Part shown: positions 35,901 through 47,690 of the stretch, one piece after another
Position numbering within the stretch: position 1 is the stretch's first letter
How the letters are laid out: every line of letters starts with the position of its first letter
Source: Lotus japonicus
Lineage: Eukaryota > Streptophyta > Magnoliopsida > Fabales > Fabaceae
DNA: 64,000 bases
Assembly: GCF_012489685.1 (NCBI RefSeq)
Contig: NC_080046.1
Coordinates: 64,557,984-64,621,983, forward strand
Reading direction: 5' to 3'
Made by a program: the position numbers and the translations under genes
The notes under the pieces: generated by a model
The model's input: the letters and a program-made list of their open reading frames with translations, nothing else
What the model was told of the DNA's origin: nothing
Database searches by the model: none

Positions 35901-37714
35901 TTAATGTGGGCCTGGGCAGGTGGGCTCAAACGCGAGAGGCCCAACATTGTAGAGCAGGAAAGGAAGCTTCTGGTAAAGGAAAGGCTTGACGGGCCTGAGC
36001 CCAGACCCAATGACACCACCATGCAAATTGGAGGGCTTGAGGCCCGCGGGTGCACTGACCAAAAAGACCTTGCATTTGTGGGCCCCAAAGGTGGTGATGG
36101 TCTTGGGAGCTTGCAAGTAGAAGTAGCCGTTGTGGTCAGTCTTCACCTTCTGAACCAATCGGTACCTGGTGTTGTTGCATTCGAGCTTCACAACGGCACC
36201 TGCGTTTGGTTTTGAAAAAGACACGCGTGAGTTGTCGTTTAGCCATCATCAATCAAAGAGCGAGTTGAGTTTCATGATTCATCTTTCTCGCATGCAAAAG
36301 GGTCCCACAGACAATAAACCCTCGAAACATGCAGCTATCTATAATGCCAACTTTATACTACTAGCTACCTACTGCTACTGTACACTGTGCTACAACGGGT
36401 CAATGTCAATATTTCATACAAAAAACTGTACCATGCTTCCTTTTTTGTTACAAAACTGTACTATATATAGAATTTAATTTATTAATAATAAATCATGTTT
36501 ATATATAAACAAAAAGCTACGTGTATTTTTTAATACATCTCTAATTGTTTGAAATTCAAATGTTTTCTGGGGATTGAAACCAAAATTAAATAACTAAAAT
36601 AAAACTTCGAGACTGAAAATAACAATATACTGGTCTTCTGGAATTGCTTTTTTTTTTCAGGGACTCGAGGTGTCTTTCTAAAAATTGGGATGTATTTTAA
36701 AAAACCTTGAAACATGTTTTAGTAATATTTAACACAGTAGAGACACAGATAATGATTCTGAAAGCCTGAAAGCTGGAATGTGTTAAATAAATTCTAGGAA
36801 AAATCTAAACTTAAGTTCTGCTTCTGATTTTTGTGATTTACCTCTTATTTTTCACAGTAAAAAATGGAATACATGCAGAAAACAGATCTCAGTACAAGCT
36901 AGCTCCACAAGAGAGAAACAGAAAAAACAATAATAAAAATACAGAGGAATGCAAGTAATGCACTTGTCCAATTTGTTAGATCTATTAGAAAACAACAGCA
37001 TATAGACAGATAAATGAAGATAAGGACATAAGCTGGAAATAGCATTAGATAACAAAGAGAAATTTGTTAGGTGACTGAACACAGTTTGTGTGTTAAATGC
37101 AGGGGATATTTAAAAAATGTAGGTACTTTTGGTAAAGTTTCAATTTCTAATTTTTTTAACAAGCTTTTTTGAAGTTAAGGAGACTAACCAGAAATGGGAG
37201 TGGCACCCAAGAGGGTGTCAACCCCTGCATATTTGCAGGACTTGGTAAAGACAACACCTTGAACAGCAACAAAGCTTCTAGGGAAGGGGTGAACAGGTGG
37301 GTGAACAGGAGCAGGGGTGGGAGGGTAATGGTGGTGTGCAGGGGCTGGAGCAGGAGCAGGGGAAGGAGGATGGTGGTGGTGGTGGTGGCCGGTGGGGGGT
37401 TTAACTGGGACAGAGGTGGGAGGGTGAACTGGAGGCTTAATAGGAGCAGGAGCCGGAGCCGGTGGGTGGTGGTGGTGGTGGTGGTGTGGGGCGTGAGCCG
37501 GTGGGTGAATAGGTGAGTGTGTTGGGGGGTGAACCGGAGCAACAGGGTGGTTGTGATAGTTAGGTGGTGGAGCTGCAACTGGTGGGTGAAGTGGAACGTT
37601 GTGTGGAAGTGCTACAAGGGAGGGAATGGTGGAAGGGTTAAGGACTTCTTGATCTTGTGCAAACACAGTGAAGGAAGTAGCTAAAAGCAGGAATAGTGCT
37701 AGGGTTTTAGCCAT
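35901..37714 (-). CDS. non-classical arabinogalactan protein (AGP31/AGP30-like, Pollen Ole e 1 / PAC domain)
   Basis: Proteins of this type are secreted to the cell wall. There a His-rich, hydroxyproline-glycosylated stretch and a C-terminal cysteine-containing domain bind pectin and other wall polymers. Exon 1 (37189-37714) and exon 2 (35901-36199) join in phase 1 across a 989-bp intron to give 274 residues. Residues 1-20 are a signal peptide (MAKTLALFLLLATSFTVFA). Next come a Pro- and His-rich region with PAPAP, HPP and KPP repeats and several His runs, then the PAC domain starting FVAVQGVVFTKSCKYAG and ending NVGPLAFEPTCPG. An ATG five codons upstream (37729) is possible, but MAKT gives the typical start. 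Only four cysteines remain in the C-terminal domain; as I recall, AGP31 proteins have six, so one pair appears to be missing. The repeated codons give GGT/CAC microsatellites on the DNA. Confidence 0.9.
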
Positions 37715-37802
37715 TGCTGCTCTCTGCAAGTGTAGAAGAAAGAGAGAGAAGTGAGGGTGGATTGGTGGTGGTGCAGTGTGTGAGATAGACAGGGTGTGGT
37801 GA

Positions 37803-37809
37803 TTTATAG
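37803..37809 (-). promoter_or_regulatory. probable TATA box of the AGP31-like gene
   Basis: On the minus strand this reads CTATAAA within cctataaatcacc, about 90 bp upstream of the chosen ATG. That distance fits a plant promoter with a leader of roughly 60 bp. No other TATA-like match lies in the interval. Confidence 0.55.
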
Positions 37810-40800
37810 GAACTGAAGCTGCTGTGAGTTCAAGTGAAGTGTTTTTTGTTTTTTTGTTATTTTATGTAAAAGAAAAATTGAAAAGAAAACAATTTAATTA
37901 ATTGGTCTGCATTGCTATAGGGAAACGGCTATTATGTGGGGAAGAGCCAAACGGGGATCCGGGGAAGGGACCAGATTTGCTGAGATCACAAGCTAACTTT
38001 ATTTTTATTTTGTTAACAACATTTATTTCAGTAGATAAAATCTATGTAAATTTCACTAAATTATATGGACTCTGCATTTATTTCGACTGTACATGAAGCT
38101 TAACTCATAAAGCCTTGAAGGGATAATGTTGTTGAAAGAAAGTGAAAATAATAGTGGTTGGAATTATGTACACTATGCTTAGTACTATATAATAGTACAA
38201 AAAGTGAAAAGAGTCTTGATTTATTCAACTAAAATTCAAGTAAAACATCATTTAGAGTCTTAGGTGAAAGGTGGATTCCACTACCTTTTTGAGTCTGCCC
38301 ATGATAAAAAAAAGTGTGAGAGAAATTAGATATATGATAGGTCATGTGATGAAAAAAGAAGAAAAAGATAAGAAGAGAAACAAGTATGAGTTATATCTAC
38401 TTCTACCTCAAAAAGCTAGTTTAGTGATGAGAATTACTATACCATTATTTATCATATATTTGGTTAATATGAAAATTCAATGACTCATATTATTAGATAG
38501 TCTCAAATTAAATAAAAAAATAAGTTGAACTCTAGTACCATCTTAAAATTTGAGTTTAGCCACAAACATTAGTTTATGGGCGTGATATAGCTCTATCATT
38601 TATAACGATTTACTTTAGTAATATCTTGAGTGAATGTGAAACTTCTCTACCCCTACCCCCCTACCGGTTGCTTTGACCTTTTGTTACAGGAATGCGATAT
38701 TTGTCTTCCCTGAGCAAATTGAACATGAGTTGGGCTTCCCCAAATACACTCTTAATTGGTTTGAGTGAGATACTGAAATAATCATATTTTAGTTTATTGT
38801 AAACGGGGTTGTTAATATTTAAAAAGAAAAAAACTAATGAGAAATTCAACATAACGTCATTTAACAGTAACAAAAATTGACGTATATCCACGCTATATCT
38901 AAGTAGCAGGCCGCAATCCATGTCAAGAATATTATTCTCAGCTTAACAATGCAAGTGACCATATATTATACATGCATCAAGTTTGGGTATTTCTGGGGCT
39001 ATCACCAAACTTTAATTGCCAACCCATATGGTGTAAAATAAAGCTTATGTAATCTTACAAAGAAACTTTATGGTTATCCTCCACACAATTATCTTTACCC
39101 TCTGTTCTTATTAATATTAGAATAATAATTTATTAATTTATTACAACCATCCACTACATCAAAATTCGCAGCACACCAAATTCGATTTATGGACGGTTAA
39201 ATAAATTGATTGCTTTATATCATTTTAATTTTGCCGTTTACAGAGCATATAACGCAACAGTCCTTTTGTAACTTCCTATTCAGATGCAACATGGAAATGT
39301 GTAATTATTTCTTATAACAGTATTAAAAAAAACTCAAAAATATGCAAATAATAACCCTAAGTGCTCAGAATTAAAATAAAATCTGACAACAAAGGAGCAA
39401 GATACAATTTTGAAAGTACAGATTCCGCTTAAATAAGTTAAGGTCTGTAAATCATAAACAGCTGCAGCCTCAAAAACTCAAGAGTATGGCTTTTAAAAAC
39501 TCAGGTGTAGAGGAACATCTCAAATGGTAAAATTTTGGCCTACAAAGGGCTGCATAAGAGAAAATGATTTGGACTGCGATTAGCTCCAACGTGAAAAGCT
39601 GCAAACCCCCATTCATACATAACCTGCACCACCCAAAACAATCACACGTCATCCCTTATTGTTAACTGCAAGCTGAAAATATTGACTTGAGCACACATTA
39701 AACGCTTCGAAGGCATAAATTGCTCAATAATATTCTCTAAGTACTGAAAACTAGTAGAAAATGACATGAGACTCAGCAATATATTCAGAGAATTGCGTCA
39801 AGTTCGTACAGTAAATAGATGGTTCCAACAAAAGCAATACACGTGAGAGCATAAGACAACATAACACTACTTGAGATTCAGGTAAAAGTTTTTCACAGGT
39901 TCTCTGAAATTGGTTAGTAATCAGGGCAGGGGACTTCAATTCTCGATACTTGTGATCATGAATTACTCGTGCCTAGCTAACATGTTACCTGATAATTGAC
40001 CATGTTCTAAAGTTCTCAAATGAAAACTCCCCAAGAGACATGATTAAGACCATTTAAACTACTGACAAGGAACAGATACAAAACCTTTCATTATGAACAT
40101 GAAGAAAGAAAAATACTACGGGTAACCACTATTAAAGAAGTATCACTTAAGCTAGAGAGAAGACTCTAATAGGTAGAATCATTAATTGATGCCAATAGTC
40201 ATGGTCGCCAAGACAGTCAAAAACAGCCACTTCACTAGCCTTAAAGCACAAACTGAAAGAGAATGAAAAGGAAAACAAAAGATGTCAAATAATAAGAGTA
40301 CAGAAGACAACAATAGATTGGCATAATTCCTAAGAGAGGATGACTCCCAGGTAGCTCAATACAATCTCTAAGTCGAGTATGACCTAACTTCTCGGGAATT
40401 CAAATCCTACAAAGTAGGATTGACAAGACTTTAGACTAGAAACTCAACTTGAAAGTTGAGGCTCATCTGGTTTACTCACCGAGCATTTGGGAGTGGGTTC
40501 TTCACTAGTCTCAACAACTAAGCACTTGATGCAAGGGAGCTCACCAAACAGAAAATTATAGAAAACAGAACAATTTGAAAATAATAAATGATCACATAAA
40601 TCTTGACTAAAATAACTGGAAGACAAGATGAAATGGTACAGATGTGACAGAGGACGAAGGTCGGCAAAATAAACCAGGGCATTGGATACATAGCATAAGA
40701 TCTCTGAGAGTGGAGTTCAAATTGCAATTACGAAGAACATGAGTAGCAATGTATAAGGCATGCACATTGGGCACTAATTTGCATCAGGGTGAAGCTTCAG

Positions 40801-41454
40801 GGCAGTGTTGTCATAGAGGTTTTCAAGAACAAATTAGGCTGTCTAGTTAATTGCTTCGGGATATTCTAAAGAAACATGTAAAGAGCAGACATGTATATAT
40901 GACTCCGAGCACCAAATCCTACTGAAACAAGTCAAGAGAATATCGTTTGGGAAACTTTGGGAGTAAGAGATGATTAAGAGGCTATAGAATTAACTTCAAG
41001 GCAACCTAAGGGTAAGCCAACAGCCGTTCAGCCAACAGATACTTGGATCATTAATAATATTATGCAATACGCACAGGTACATTGTAATAAAGGGAAATAA
41101 ACAATGAATTAAAATTGCAATTGATTTAGAATATGGATAACACCACCTCAAAACAGATTGCAATTTTTTAAAAAAGAGATGCATATTGAAAGCAGATAAA
41201 TCCTAAGGAGCACTTCGCAATGAACAATTATAAAGGAAGGTTAATGACTTCATGTATATAACTATAACCCCAAACACAAGAATAACAATACACCAAGCCA
41301 TAATAAAGTAGGAGAACAAAAAACTAAAAGGATGAAATGGTCACAAAACAATAGGAAGCGCAAAGACTTTATCATAAGAAACAAGAGGCATCCAAACATT
41401 TGTAACATAAATGAAATCAAATAGAGAATGAATTTGAGATAGTACAATTGCCTT
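37810..41454. other. long spacer between the AGP31-like gene and eIF3d, no coding gene supported
   Basis: The first few hundred bases are the AGP promoter side. From about 41454 down to about 41200 on the minus strand lies the likely eIF3d 3' UTR. A minus-strand stretch at about 39630 down to 39420, following ggtgcag, looks exon-like but has no long frame; it could be a non-coding 3' exon or RNA. Other open frames here are short and unsupported. Confidence 0.4.
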
Positions 41455-43143
41455 TCAAGCTTGATCTTCTACTGGCTTATCTTCCACATCATTGGTGGTA
41501 GCAGCAGCCTCTTCACCATCAGCACCCTCTGCTGGAGGTTGAACTTGTTCATCTTCAGGAAGTGGCTCCTCCACGTAGTCGTTTTCAAATGCATTTGCTG
41601 GAACCTCATAAATCCTAACCTGGGGCTTAGATGGATCCTTCACAAGAACATATTTCCCCTCATTCAATTTCATGCACAAATCCACAATAGACTTCACAAT
41701 TCCCCACATATTAGAAGTGTTCAAATTAATCTGTGCAGCAAAGTCCTTGGGTTTATATCCAACCACAGCCAAAATCACATGATTAAAGTGGTCACGGGGA
41801 TGGATACGAGACACATATCCCAACTTCATCATATCCGCACTTCCAAGCAGAGCTTGGGCAGTCCATTTAGCCAACTTATTTGCATTGTTCTTGAGCTCAG
41901 TAGCCAACACAGCACCTCTCTGCGTCTCCAACTTCTGCCTCCAATCAACACCGGAATACTTAGGATCAAACTCATTCAACGCATTCAATGTTAGGAACGA
42001 CCTCTGCTTGTTCACATCAACAACACTCTGCACCTCACACCTAGCAACCAGATACATATCATCATCAAGCTTCCACCTCCTATACCTATAAGCCACAGAA
42101 GCAACCTCCTCACCCTCATTAGCAAAAGGATTCGCCTCATCAAAAGTAACCTTGTTCCCATCCCTAATCAACACTTGCTGGGAGAAATTCTGATTGATAT
42201 ACGCGGCCTCAACGCTCAACGAATGAGCCGAGTTAATATCATCCTTAGCCTCAGGCAAAGGCTCCTGCGATGTCTCATGAACAGAAAGCAAATCCAACTG
42301 CGACCCATCTCTCTTATCAAAGAAAAGCTTATTCCCAACACGCTCAACAACGATATCCCAAGAGTAAACAGACCTGGGTGCACACATGAGCGTGGAGAGA
42401 ATGGTGTCAGTGGCAAACACAGTCGCTTTATCCTCATTCGCGAGCCTCCGAATAACAGGGTCATCAGTGGTGGTAACCTTGAAGAAGTTGCGATTCTTGA
42501 ACCTCTCAAGCCGGCGCTCGTTCTTCGGGGTGATTCGATCGTATGCGCGATCGTAGTACTCGAGAGCACCACAGAGGAGAAGATCTTCGGGTTCAGGGAC
42601 GGTGAAGGAGAGCTTGGAGAACGTGGAGAATGGGATCTGATCATGCATGTTCCACTCTGGCTGAATATCCACCGACGATTTGAACACCGCAGCTTCACGG
42701 CGAGGGGCGTTAGGGTTTGAACGGTTCAGGTGGTACAGGCGATCGCGGCGGGCACGTTCCTTCTCGGCCTCACGCTTCTTGGCTTCAACCTCCTCATCGC
42801 GACGCTGAGGGAGTTGACGCTGCTGCTGGAAGCGCCACTTGGGACCGAACCTGGGACGCGGAGGGGGTTTGCCGTCGACGAGGCGGAAGGAGGCGTCGTC
42901 ATCGGCGGAAGCGGGGAAGGATTCGTCGAGGGAGAAGTCGAATGCCGAGTCGGCTGGGTTCTTGGAGCGGGTCGGGTTGTTGAAGTTGCGGGTCCAATCG
43001 GCGATACGGCCGAGCTTGTCGGAGCGGGAGAAGGGGGCGAAGGGGACGTTGAGAGGGAGGTTGGTGTTGGCGGCTGCGTTGTCCAATGGCCCCCAACCGT
43101 CGGCGTTGAAAGGAACTGCGCCGACTTCGAATGCTTCTCCCAT
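41455..43143 (-). CDS. TIF3D1: eukaryotic translation initiation factor 3 subunit D
   Basis: eIF3d is a subunit of the eIF3 complex, which brings the 43S pre-initiation complex to mRNA. In animals it can also bind the 5' cap of selected mRNAs. The coding region is a single uninterrupted frame of 562 residues, close to the plant family's usual length. Recognisable stretches are VGAVPFNADGWGPLD at the N-terminus, the Arg/Gln-rich RFGPKWRFQQQRQLPQR, then the central core with YYDRAYDRITPKNERRLERF, FATDTILSTLMCAPRSVYSW and FDKRDGSQLDLLSVHET. DDMYLVARCEVQS, LNALNEFDPKYSGVDWRQKL and GYVSRIHPRDHFNHVIL follow. The tail is acidic (Glu/Ala/Asp-rich), as in plant homologues. The start ATG is followed directly by the conserved N-terminus. 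The gene is GC-richer than its surroundings, as an old housekeeping gene may be. Large open frames on the opposite strand are its shadows. Confidence 0.97.
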   Translation of the reverse strand: MGEAFEVGAVPFNADGWGPLDNAAANTNLPLNVPFAPFSRSDKLGRIADWTRNFNNPTRSKNPADSAFDFSLDESFPASADDDASFRLVDGKPPPRPRFGPKWRFQQQRQLPQRRDEEVEAKKREAEKERARRDRLYHLNRSNPNAPRREAAVFKSSVDIQPEWNMHDQIPFSTFSKLSFTVPEPEDLLLCGALEYYDRAYDRITPKNERRLERFKNRNFFKVTTTDDPVIRRLANEDKATVFATDTILSTLMCAPRSVYSWDIVVERVGNKLFFDKRDGSQLDLLSVHETSQEPLPEAKDDINSAHSLSVEAAYINQNFSQQVLIRDGNKVTFDEANPFANEGEEVASVAYRYRRWKLDDDMYLVARCEVQSVVDVNKQRSFLTLNALNEFDPKYSGVDWRQKLETQRGAVLATELKNNANKLAKWTAQALLGSADMMKLGYVSRIHPRDHFNHVILAVVGYKPKDFAAQINLNTSNMWGIVKSIVDLCMKLNEGKYVLVKDPSKPQVRIYEVPANAFENDYVEEPLPEDEQVQPPAEGADGEEAAATTNDVEDKPVEDQA

Positions 43144-43584
43144 TGTTGCTCTGCTCTGTGAGGAAGAGATGAAGGAGTGACTGTGAAACCCTAATTTTCC
43201 AGAAAAAGGTGAATTTATACTCTCTTGTTTTGTTATTGTGTATTGGTCCCTGTTTTCTTCTTGGGTCGATTGCAGGCCCTTAATATATCGCTTAATTGTG
43301 TTATGAAATGGGATGGGCTCGTCTTTCTCGAGTTGGGCCTACAATACCCAAATTAAAAAATTCTCAATAGTCCAACAAAATTTTCTTGATATAAATTAAA
43401 TGATGGGCTTGGTCCTGAATTTATTAATCAGATTTTAATTGTACTTATTCCTAAGATAAAAAGCATGAGTATTCCAATTAATGTAGGCCAATTATTAGTC
43501 TCTGCCGTGTCTGGCTGAATCGGTAACCAAAACAATTGCAAACAGGCACGGGCGATTCTCCTTGAGATTATTGATGAGAATTAA

Positions 43585-43848
43585 GCTTCGTTTGGAGGAG
43601 TTTATTTGAACTTATTTGATAGCATAAGCGCTTATGCTAGTGTTTGACAGAGCTTATGTAAACAGTTTATGGCTTACCCTAAGCTGTTTTAAACTTATTT
43701 TCATAATTTATTCAGGATAGCTTATGAAAAACAGTTTATGTTTATATATTGATTATTTTCAATTTATTTCAGTAAATTTTTTAAAATAACTTATGAATAA
43801 GCATTTATGACCATAAACGCTTAATTAAGCTATTTTCACAAACGGGTC
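43585..43848. mobile_element. MITE with 'GCTTCGTTTGG...CAAACGGGTC' ends and possible TTAA duplication
   Basis: The ends are imperfect inverted repeats around cgtttg, and TTAA flanks both sides (43581-43584 and 43849-43852). The interior has many copies of acttatga, ataagcgcttat and their inverses, so it folds extensively. It has no coding capacity. Similar 'cataagcgcttatg' elements are common in legumes, as far as I know; the superfamily is unassigned. Confidence 0.6.
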
Positions 43849-44040
43849 TTAAAGCGCTTTTGTGCTTAGCTGCGTGATTACATATAATGTTTTGATTGTT
43901 AAAGCATTATGCTGAATCACATGAACAATTCAAACATCCAAATCTTTTAATGGAAGGATGAATAATTCTTTAATCAACTTTCTTTTAAATGCAATTAAGA
44001 TATCAATTTAACACATCCTCTAACTTAGATCATTAGATTG

Positions 44041-44280
44041 GGCACCCCAATCATTAGAAATGTCACCCCACTTACGAAAACTCAGTTTCTGAAATATTTC
44101 GGAAATAAGGTTTCCGAAGCAGTTTTTTACTCAAAAGTGTGGTTTTTTACTCAAAAGTGTGGTGTTAGATGTATTTTGAACTAAAAATCACGAATTAATT
44201 TCGGAATCTAAGATTCCGAAATAATTCGGAACTTGAAAATCCAAAAATTGAGGGTGTGAAATCTAATGGTTGGGGTGGCA
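44041..44280. mobile_element. MITE with about 30-bp inverted repeats
   Basis: The left arm is ggcaccccaatcattagaaa, then tgtcacccc. The right arm, reversed, is tgccaccccaaccattagat, then ttcacaccc. The interior contains the inverted motifs ttccgaaat/atttcggaa and a 20-bp tandem duplication (gttttttactcaaaagtgtg, twice) at about 44120-44162. It has no coding capacity. Confidence 0.65.
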
Positions 44281-44653
44281 AATCTAGCTCTCTCTAACTT
44301 ATCCTTCAGAACTAAAAATAGCACAAGTAGGTCTCATAGAATTAAAAAAAAATATATTGAGTTTGCACGACTTTTTATGTGAATACGTAATCAGAACAAA
44401 TCACAAAAAGAGACAACATATGATAAGCTTCCCCAACCAAAAATTTGTTATCTCTATTCTGTCTTCACAAAGAATGATGAACCCCCTTTTCACAAGGCAT
44501 ACTTGATAATTCAACTTCAAGAATCAAATTGGACTTTTTAATTAGAATGTAAATTCCAAATGTTGTGATGATCTCAAAGCCACTTGATAGCATATGTTTT
44601 CTGCTTCGAGATGATCCCATTATTTGTCATTATACAACTCAAGCATTACCATC

Positions 44654-44942
44654 TGTACTCGTATGGGCTTATATGGTGCATTAATTCTATAAGCGTCGAG
44701 AACTTAGGAAATATGCATTACTGATATGGACGTACCAACTTTGTAATATTGTGGGATACGCAATACTTGTACACATAATGGGTCGGGCGATCCATGATCC
44801 CAAGCGGGTCAGAACCAAGCTATAAATATCAGACACCACCAAAGAGGTGGGAGATCTAACTTTTCACACATTTTCTCATTTTGTCAGTTTTCTATCGCTC
44901 TCAAACTGTTTAGCCCTTGCTTGATAGTTCCATACCGGAACA
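44654..44942 (+). repeat. 5' LTR (289 bp)
   Basis: Starts TGTACTCG and ends CCGGAACA. It carries a TATA-like ctataaatatcag at about 44820 that would start transcription. The PBS-like TTGGCGCCCACC follows at 44943. Confidence 0.95.
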
Positions 44943-47273
44943 TTGGCGCCCACCGTGGGGCCTCGGTAAAACAGATCCCCCACTATCACAAACAAGAGGC
45001 TATGTCATCTCTACTTCTGAGAGAGGAGGGCGAACGAAATTGAAGGGGAAACGATGCAATAAATCTCTGTCAAAATGTCAGTTTCAAAAGGAAATAATGC
45101 TTTGACATCAAAGAAGAGGGCGAACGAAATTGGTGACATCAAACCAAAAATTCAACATCAGGAAACAAATGAGGGAAAGGGAAGAAGACCAAGAGGAGAA
45201 CAGAAATTCGCTGCGGCGCGATCTTCAACGGCAAGACGAAAGCCCAGACGCGAGCAAAATTTGATGCTTGATGACGGGATATACAATATTAACCGTCGAA
45301 GCCATCATTTTTGAGTTGAAACCGCCCACTCAATATCAACCGCCATCCCTAAATTTAAACGGTTATTTTGTCTCAACTGTCACTTTAGAGTTGCAACCGC
45401 TCATGCCCGCCACCTTTGAATCGAAATTTTCCATGCTCGCCCTGCCGAAATCGACCCTGACCGATGACTCTTCAAGCCATTCGATTTCTTTGATCCTTTT
45501 CTCTAACTCTTTTTCCTTTAAAAGTTTCTTTGACATTTTCATTGAGTCGATGCTCTCTTCGGGCTAGCAAATTTTCACCTTCTATTGTCATTTGTTTTGT
45601 GCAAATTTCAGATTTCAACATTGCACACAGAGTGTTTGATCAAATGCCACAATGAGATGTTGTTTCATTGCGAGTAGGGCGATGTAAATTGGACCGCCCT
45701 GCCCAGGTCCCAAAGGGGCGAAAAGATTTGACATCTGTGTTGGTGACTTTCGAAAGTGGTACCCTCTAAACTCACTCATGTTATATGTTTATTCATAATC
45801 TTAGCCTTTTGGGGCTGTTTGTGCTATTAGTTGCTAAACTCCTATAATTTGTGGTTGAGTTTAAACTGATTGTTGTTGAATATCTTACCGGGATTGATAA
45901 TGTTTCAAAGAATAAAATTAACATTGTTTAAATATGATTTCACAACTATGCGATGTGATGATTTATTTGAAACTGGATCTCTTTCATCAATGATTTTAAT
46001 TACAAGTGATTCTGACATTTCGTATTCGGGCTTAGTGTTCTTTGAAAGTGAAGCATTTGTTATTTTCCAAGGCCAGTTGACAAGCTTTAAGAAAGTCCAC
46101 ATGTTCATCTTGAAAAGAATGAAGTATTTTTAAGAAAGCCCATATGTTCATCTTGAAAAGAATGGAGTATATTTAGTAAACGTTTTTGAAACATCTGTGC
46201 TTAAAACATGTTCTTTTTCTCGAGTTACATTTACATGATGAGTTTGTGAAACACATGATGTTTGTATACATATGCTTGAGTTGCTCTTGTGTCGAAATTC
46301 TTCTTTGAAAGAGTGCAAGTGTTGGGTGTTTCATTCTTCTAGCAAGTATTAAGTTTTACAAGATTTTATTATGTTATTGCAATTTTTAAAGACAAATAAA
46401 AGGAGATGGAGATTAGTTTTTCTTACTTGGGCGTGGAAATTAAAACATTGGGCGGAGAACAACTAGTTTTGATATTGTCAATGTGTTATATTATATTTTA
46501 TCTTATGCTAACAAGGTGATGAGTTGACTAAAAACAGTCAAATGATACAACATTATGCACTCTTTTTCTCTACCCGGGCATGAGAGTTTTTAATGAGGCA
46601 TAATTCTTAAAACATTGCTTGAACAAGCATGTTTTTCATTTCTCCAACTTAGGTCTATCAATTGGGTCATGTCAGACAATTGAGATAAGAGTAAGACTCT
46701 TAAAACTAGAGCATCTGACCACGAATTCATAAGTACAGCCTTGATTGGTTTAAGCTTACCCAATTCAAGCATAAAGCCTCCAAGCGAGCAAAAGCCTTGT
46801 TAGATCATCGATAAAAAACGAGCATAATGCCAAGAAATTAATTGAAATTAACTTTCTTGGTTGAATCTTGATTAAGTTCAAGTGTTAAAACCTTATGAAT
46901 TCAGAGAATAGTTGATAGAGAAATGATGAGATTGTTGGGCCAACAATATCGTTTTTACAAATGGTACAACCTACTACACACACGTGAATTTTGAGGCTGT
47001 GAAGAGACAACTTGAGTCAACTTGCACGCGCTACACAAAGATTAAGAAGCAACAACAAAAGTTGAAATGACAAAGGAATGACTACTTAGCTTTTATGTCT
47101 TTGAATTTTTATTTGATTTTGGAGCCTGTGCGCCCATTATTTTCTTTGCACATTTTTGGGCGTATCAATTACTTGTTAATCTTTGTATAGTGTTGGGTGA
47201 GTTGATTACTTGTGGGCTCGAAAAGAAGACACTTCGTCTTAAAGCTTTTAAGACTTGGTGTCTTGTGGGCTTG

Positions 47274-47562
47274 TGTACTGGTATGAGCTTATATGGCGCA
47301 TTAATTCTATAAGCGCCGAGAACTTAGGAAATATGCATTACTGATATGGGCGTTCCAACTTTGTAATATTGTGGGCTTCGCAATACTTGTACACATAATG
47401 GGCCGGGCGATCCTTGATCCCAAGCGGGTCAGAACCAAGCTATAAATATCAGACACCACCCAAGAGGTGTGAGATCTAACTTTTCACACATTTTCTCATT
47501 TTGTTAGTTTTCTATCGCTCTCAAACTGTTTAGCCCTTGCTTGATAGTTCCATACCGGAACA
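47274..47562 (+). repeat. 3' LTR (289 bp)
   Basis: Starts TGTACTGG and ends CCGGAACA. It matches the 5' LTR with no indels that I noticed. An inverted repeat, gaagacac and gtgtctt around aaagcttttaag, lies just upstream at 47224-47263, where a purine tract would be expected. Confidence 0.95.
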
Positions 47563-47567
47563 CCATC

Positions 47568-47690
47568 TGTCTCAGGATTTACAAATACCACTCTTAGCAT
47601 AACAGATGTAGAAGGATACATCTTGATGCTAGAATAACAAGGTCCTTGTCCAATGATTTTTCCTGAACGAGAATACACATTTTTTGATGA
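47568..47690 (-). pseudogene. coding-like exon fragment split by the LTR element (unrecognised)
   Basis: On the minus strand the frame reads VYSRSGKIIGQGPCYSSIKM, then YPSTSVMLRVVFVNPETDG, and meets the LTR element at the target duplication. In the flank on the other side of the element the frame would reach a TGA after two codons. The residue composition looks protein-coding and unlike the surrounding spacer. I do not recognise the protein, and no upstream exon with clean splice sites is apparent, so it may be a relic of a gene that has otherwise decayed. Confidence 0.3.

Larger units (their letters stand above)
43144..44653. other. eIF3d promoter side and MITE-rich spacer
   Basis: There is no gene. 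It contains two MITEs (43585-43848, 44041-44280) and ends at the target duplication of the LTR element. Confidence 0.5.
44649..47567 (+). mobile_element. non-autonomous LTR retrotransposon, 2.9 kb, with 5-bp target duplication
   Basis: Target duplication CCATC lies at 44649-44653 and 47563-47567. The element proper is 44654-47562. Both 289-bp LTRs run from TGTACT to GGAACA and differ at about 13 positions by eye. Directly after the 5' LTR lies TTGGCGCCCACCGTGGGGC, a primer-binding-site-like sequence of the TGGCGCC type found in Ty3/Gypsy elements. The internal 2.3 kb has only short basic frames (44917-45314) that could be gag remnants. I see no protease, reverse transcriptase or integrase. 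The copy therefore needed proteins from another element. It sits in a coding-like exon (see 47568-47690). Confidence 0.92.

Noticed and set aside
37156..37578. Leu/Thr-rich minus-strand frame and plus-strand Arg/Gly-rich frame
   Set aside because: Both are alternative frames of the Pro/His-rich repeats of the AGP31-like exon.
41461..43180. Several plus-strand open frames of 68-181 codons over the eIF3d gene
   Set aside because: They are antisense shadows of a long GC-rich coding region; none resembles a known protein.
45075..45314. Basic 79-codon frame as an independent gene
   Set aside because: It lies directly after the PBS-like site of the LTR element and is at best a gag remnant.
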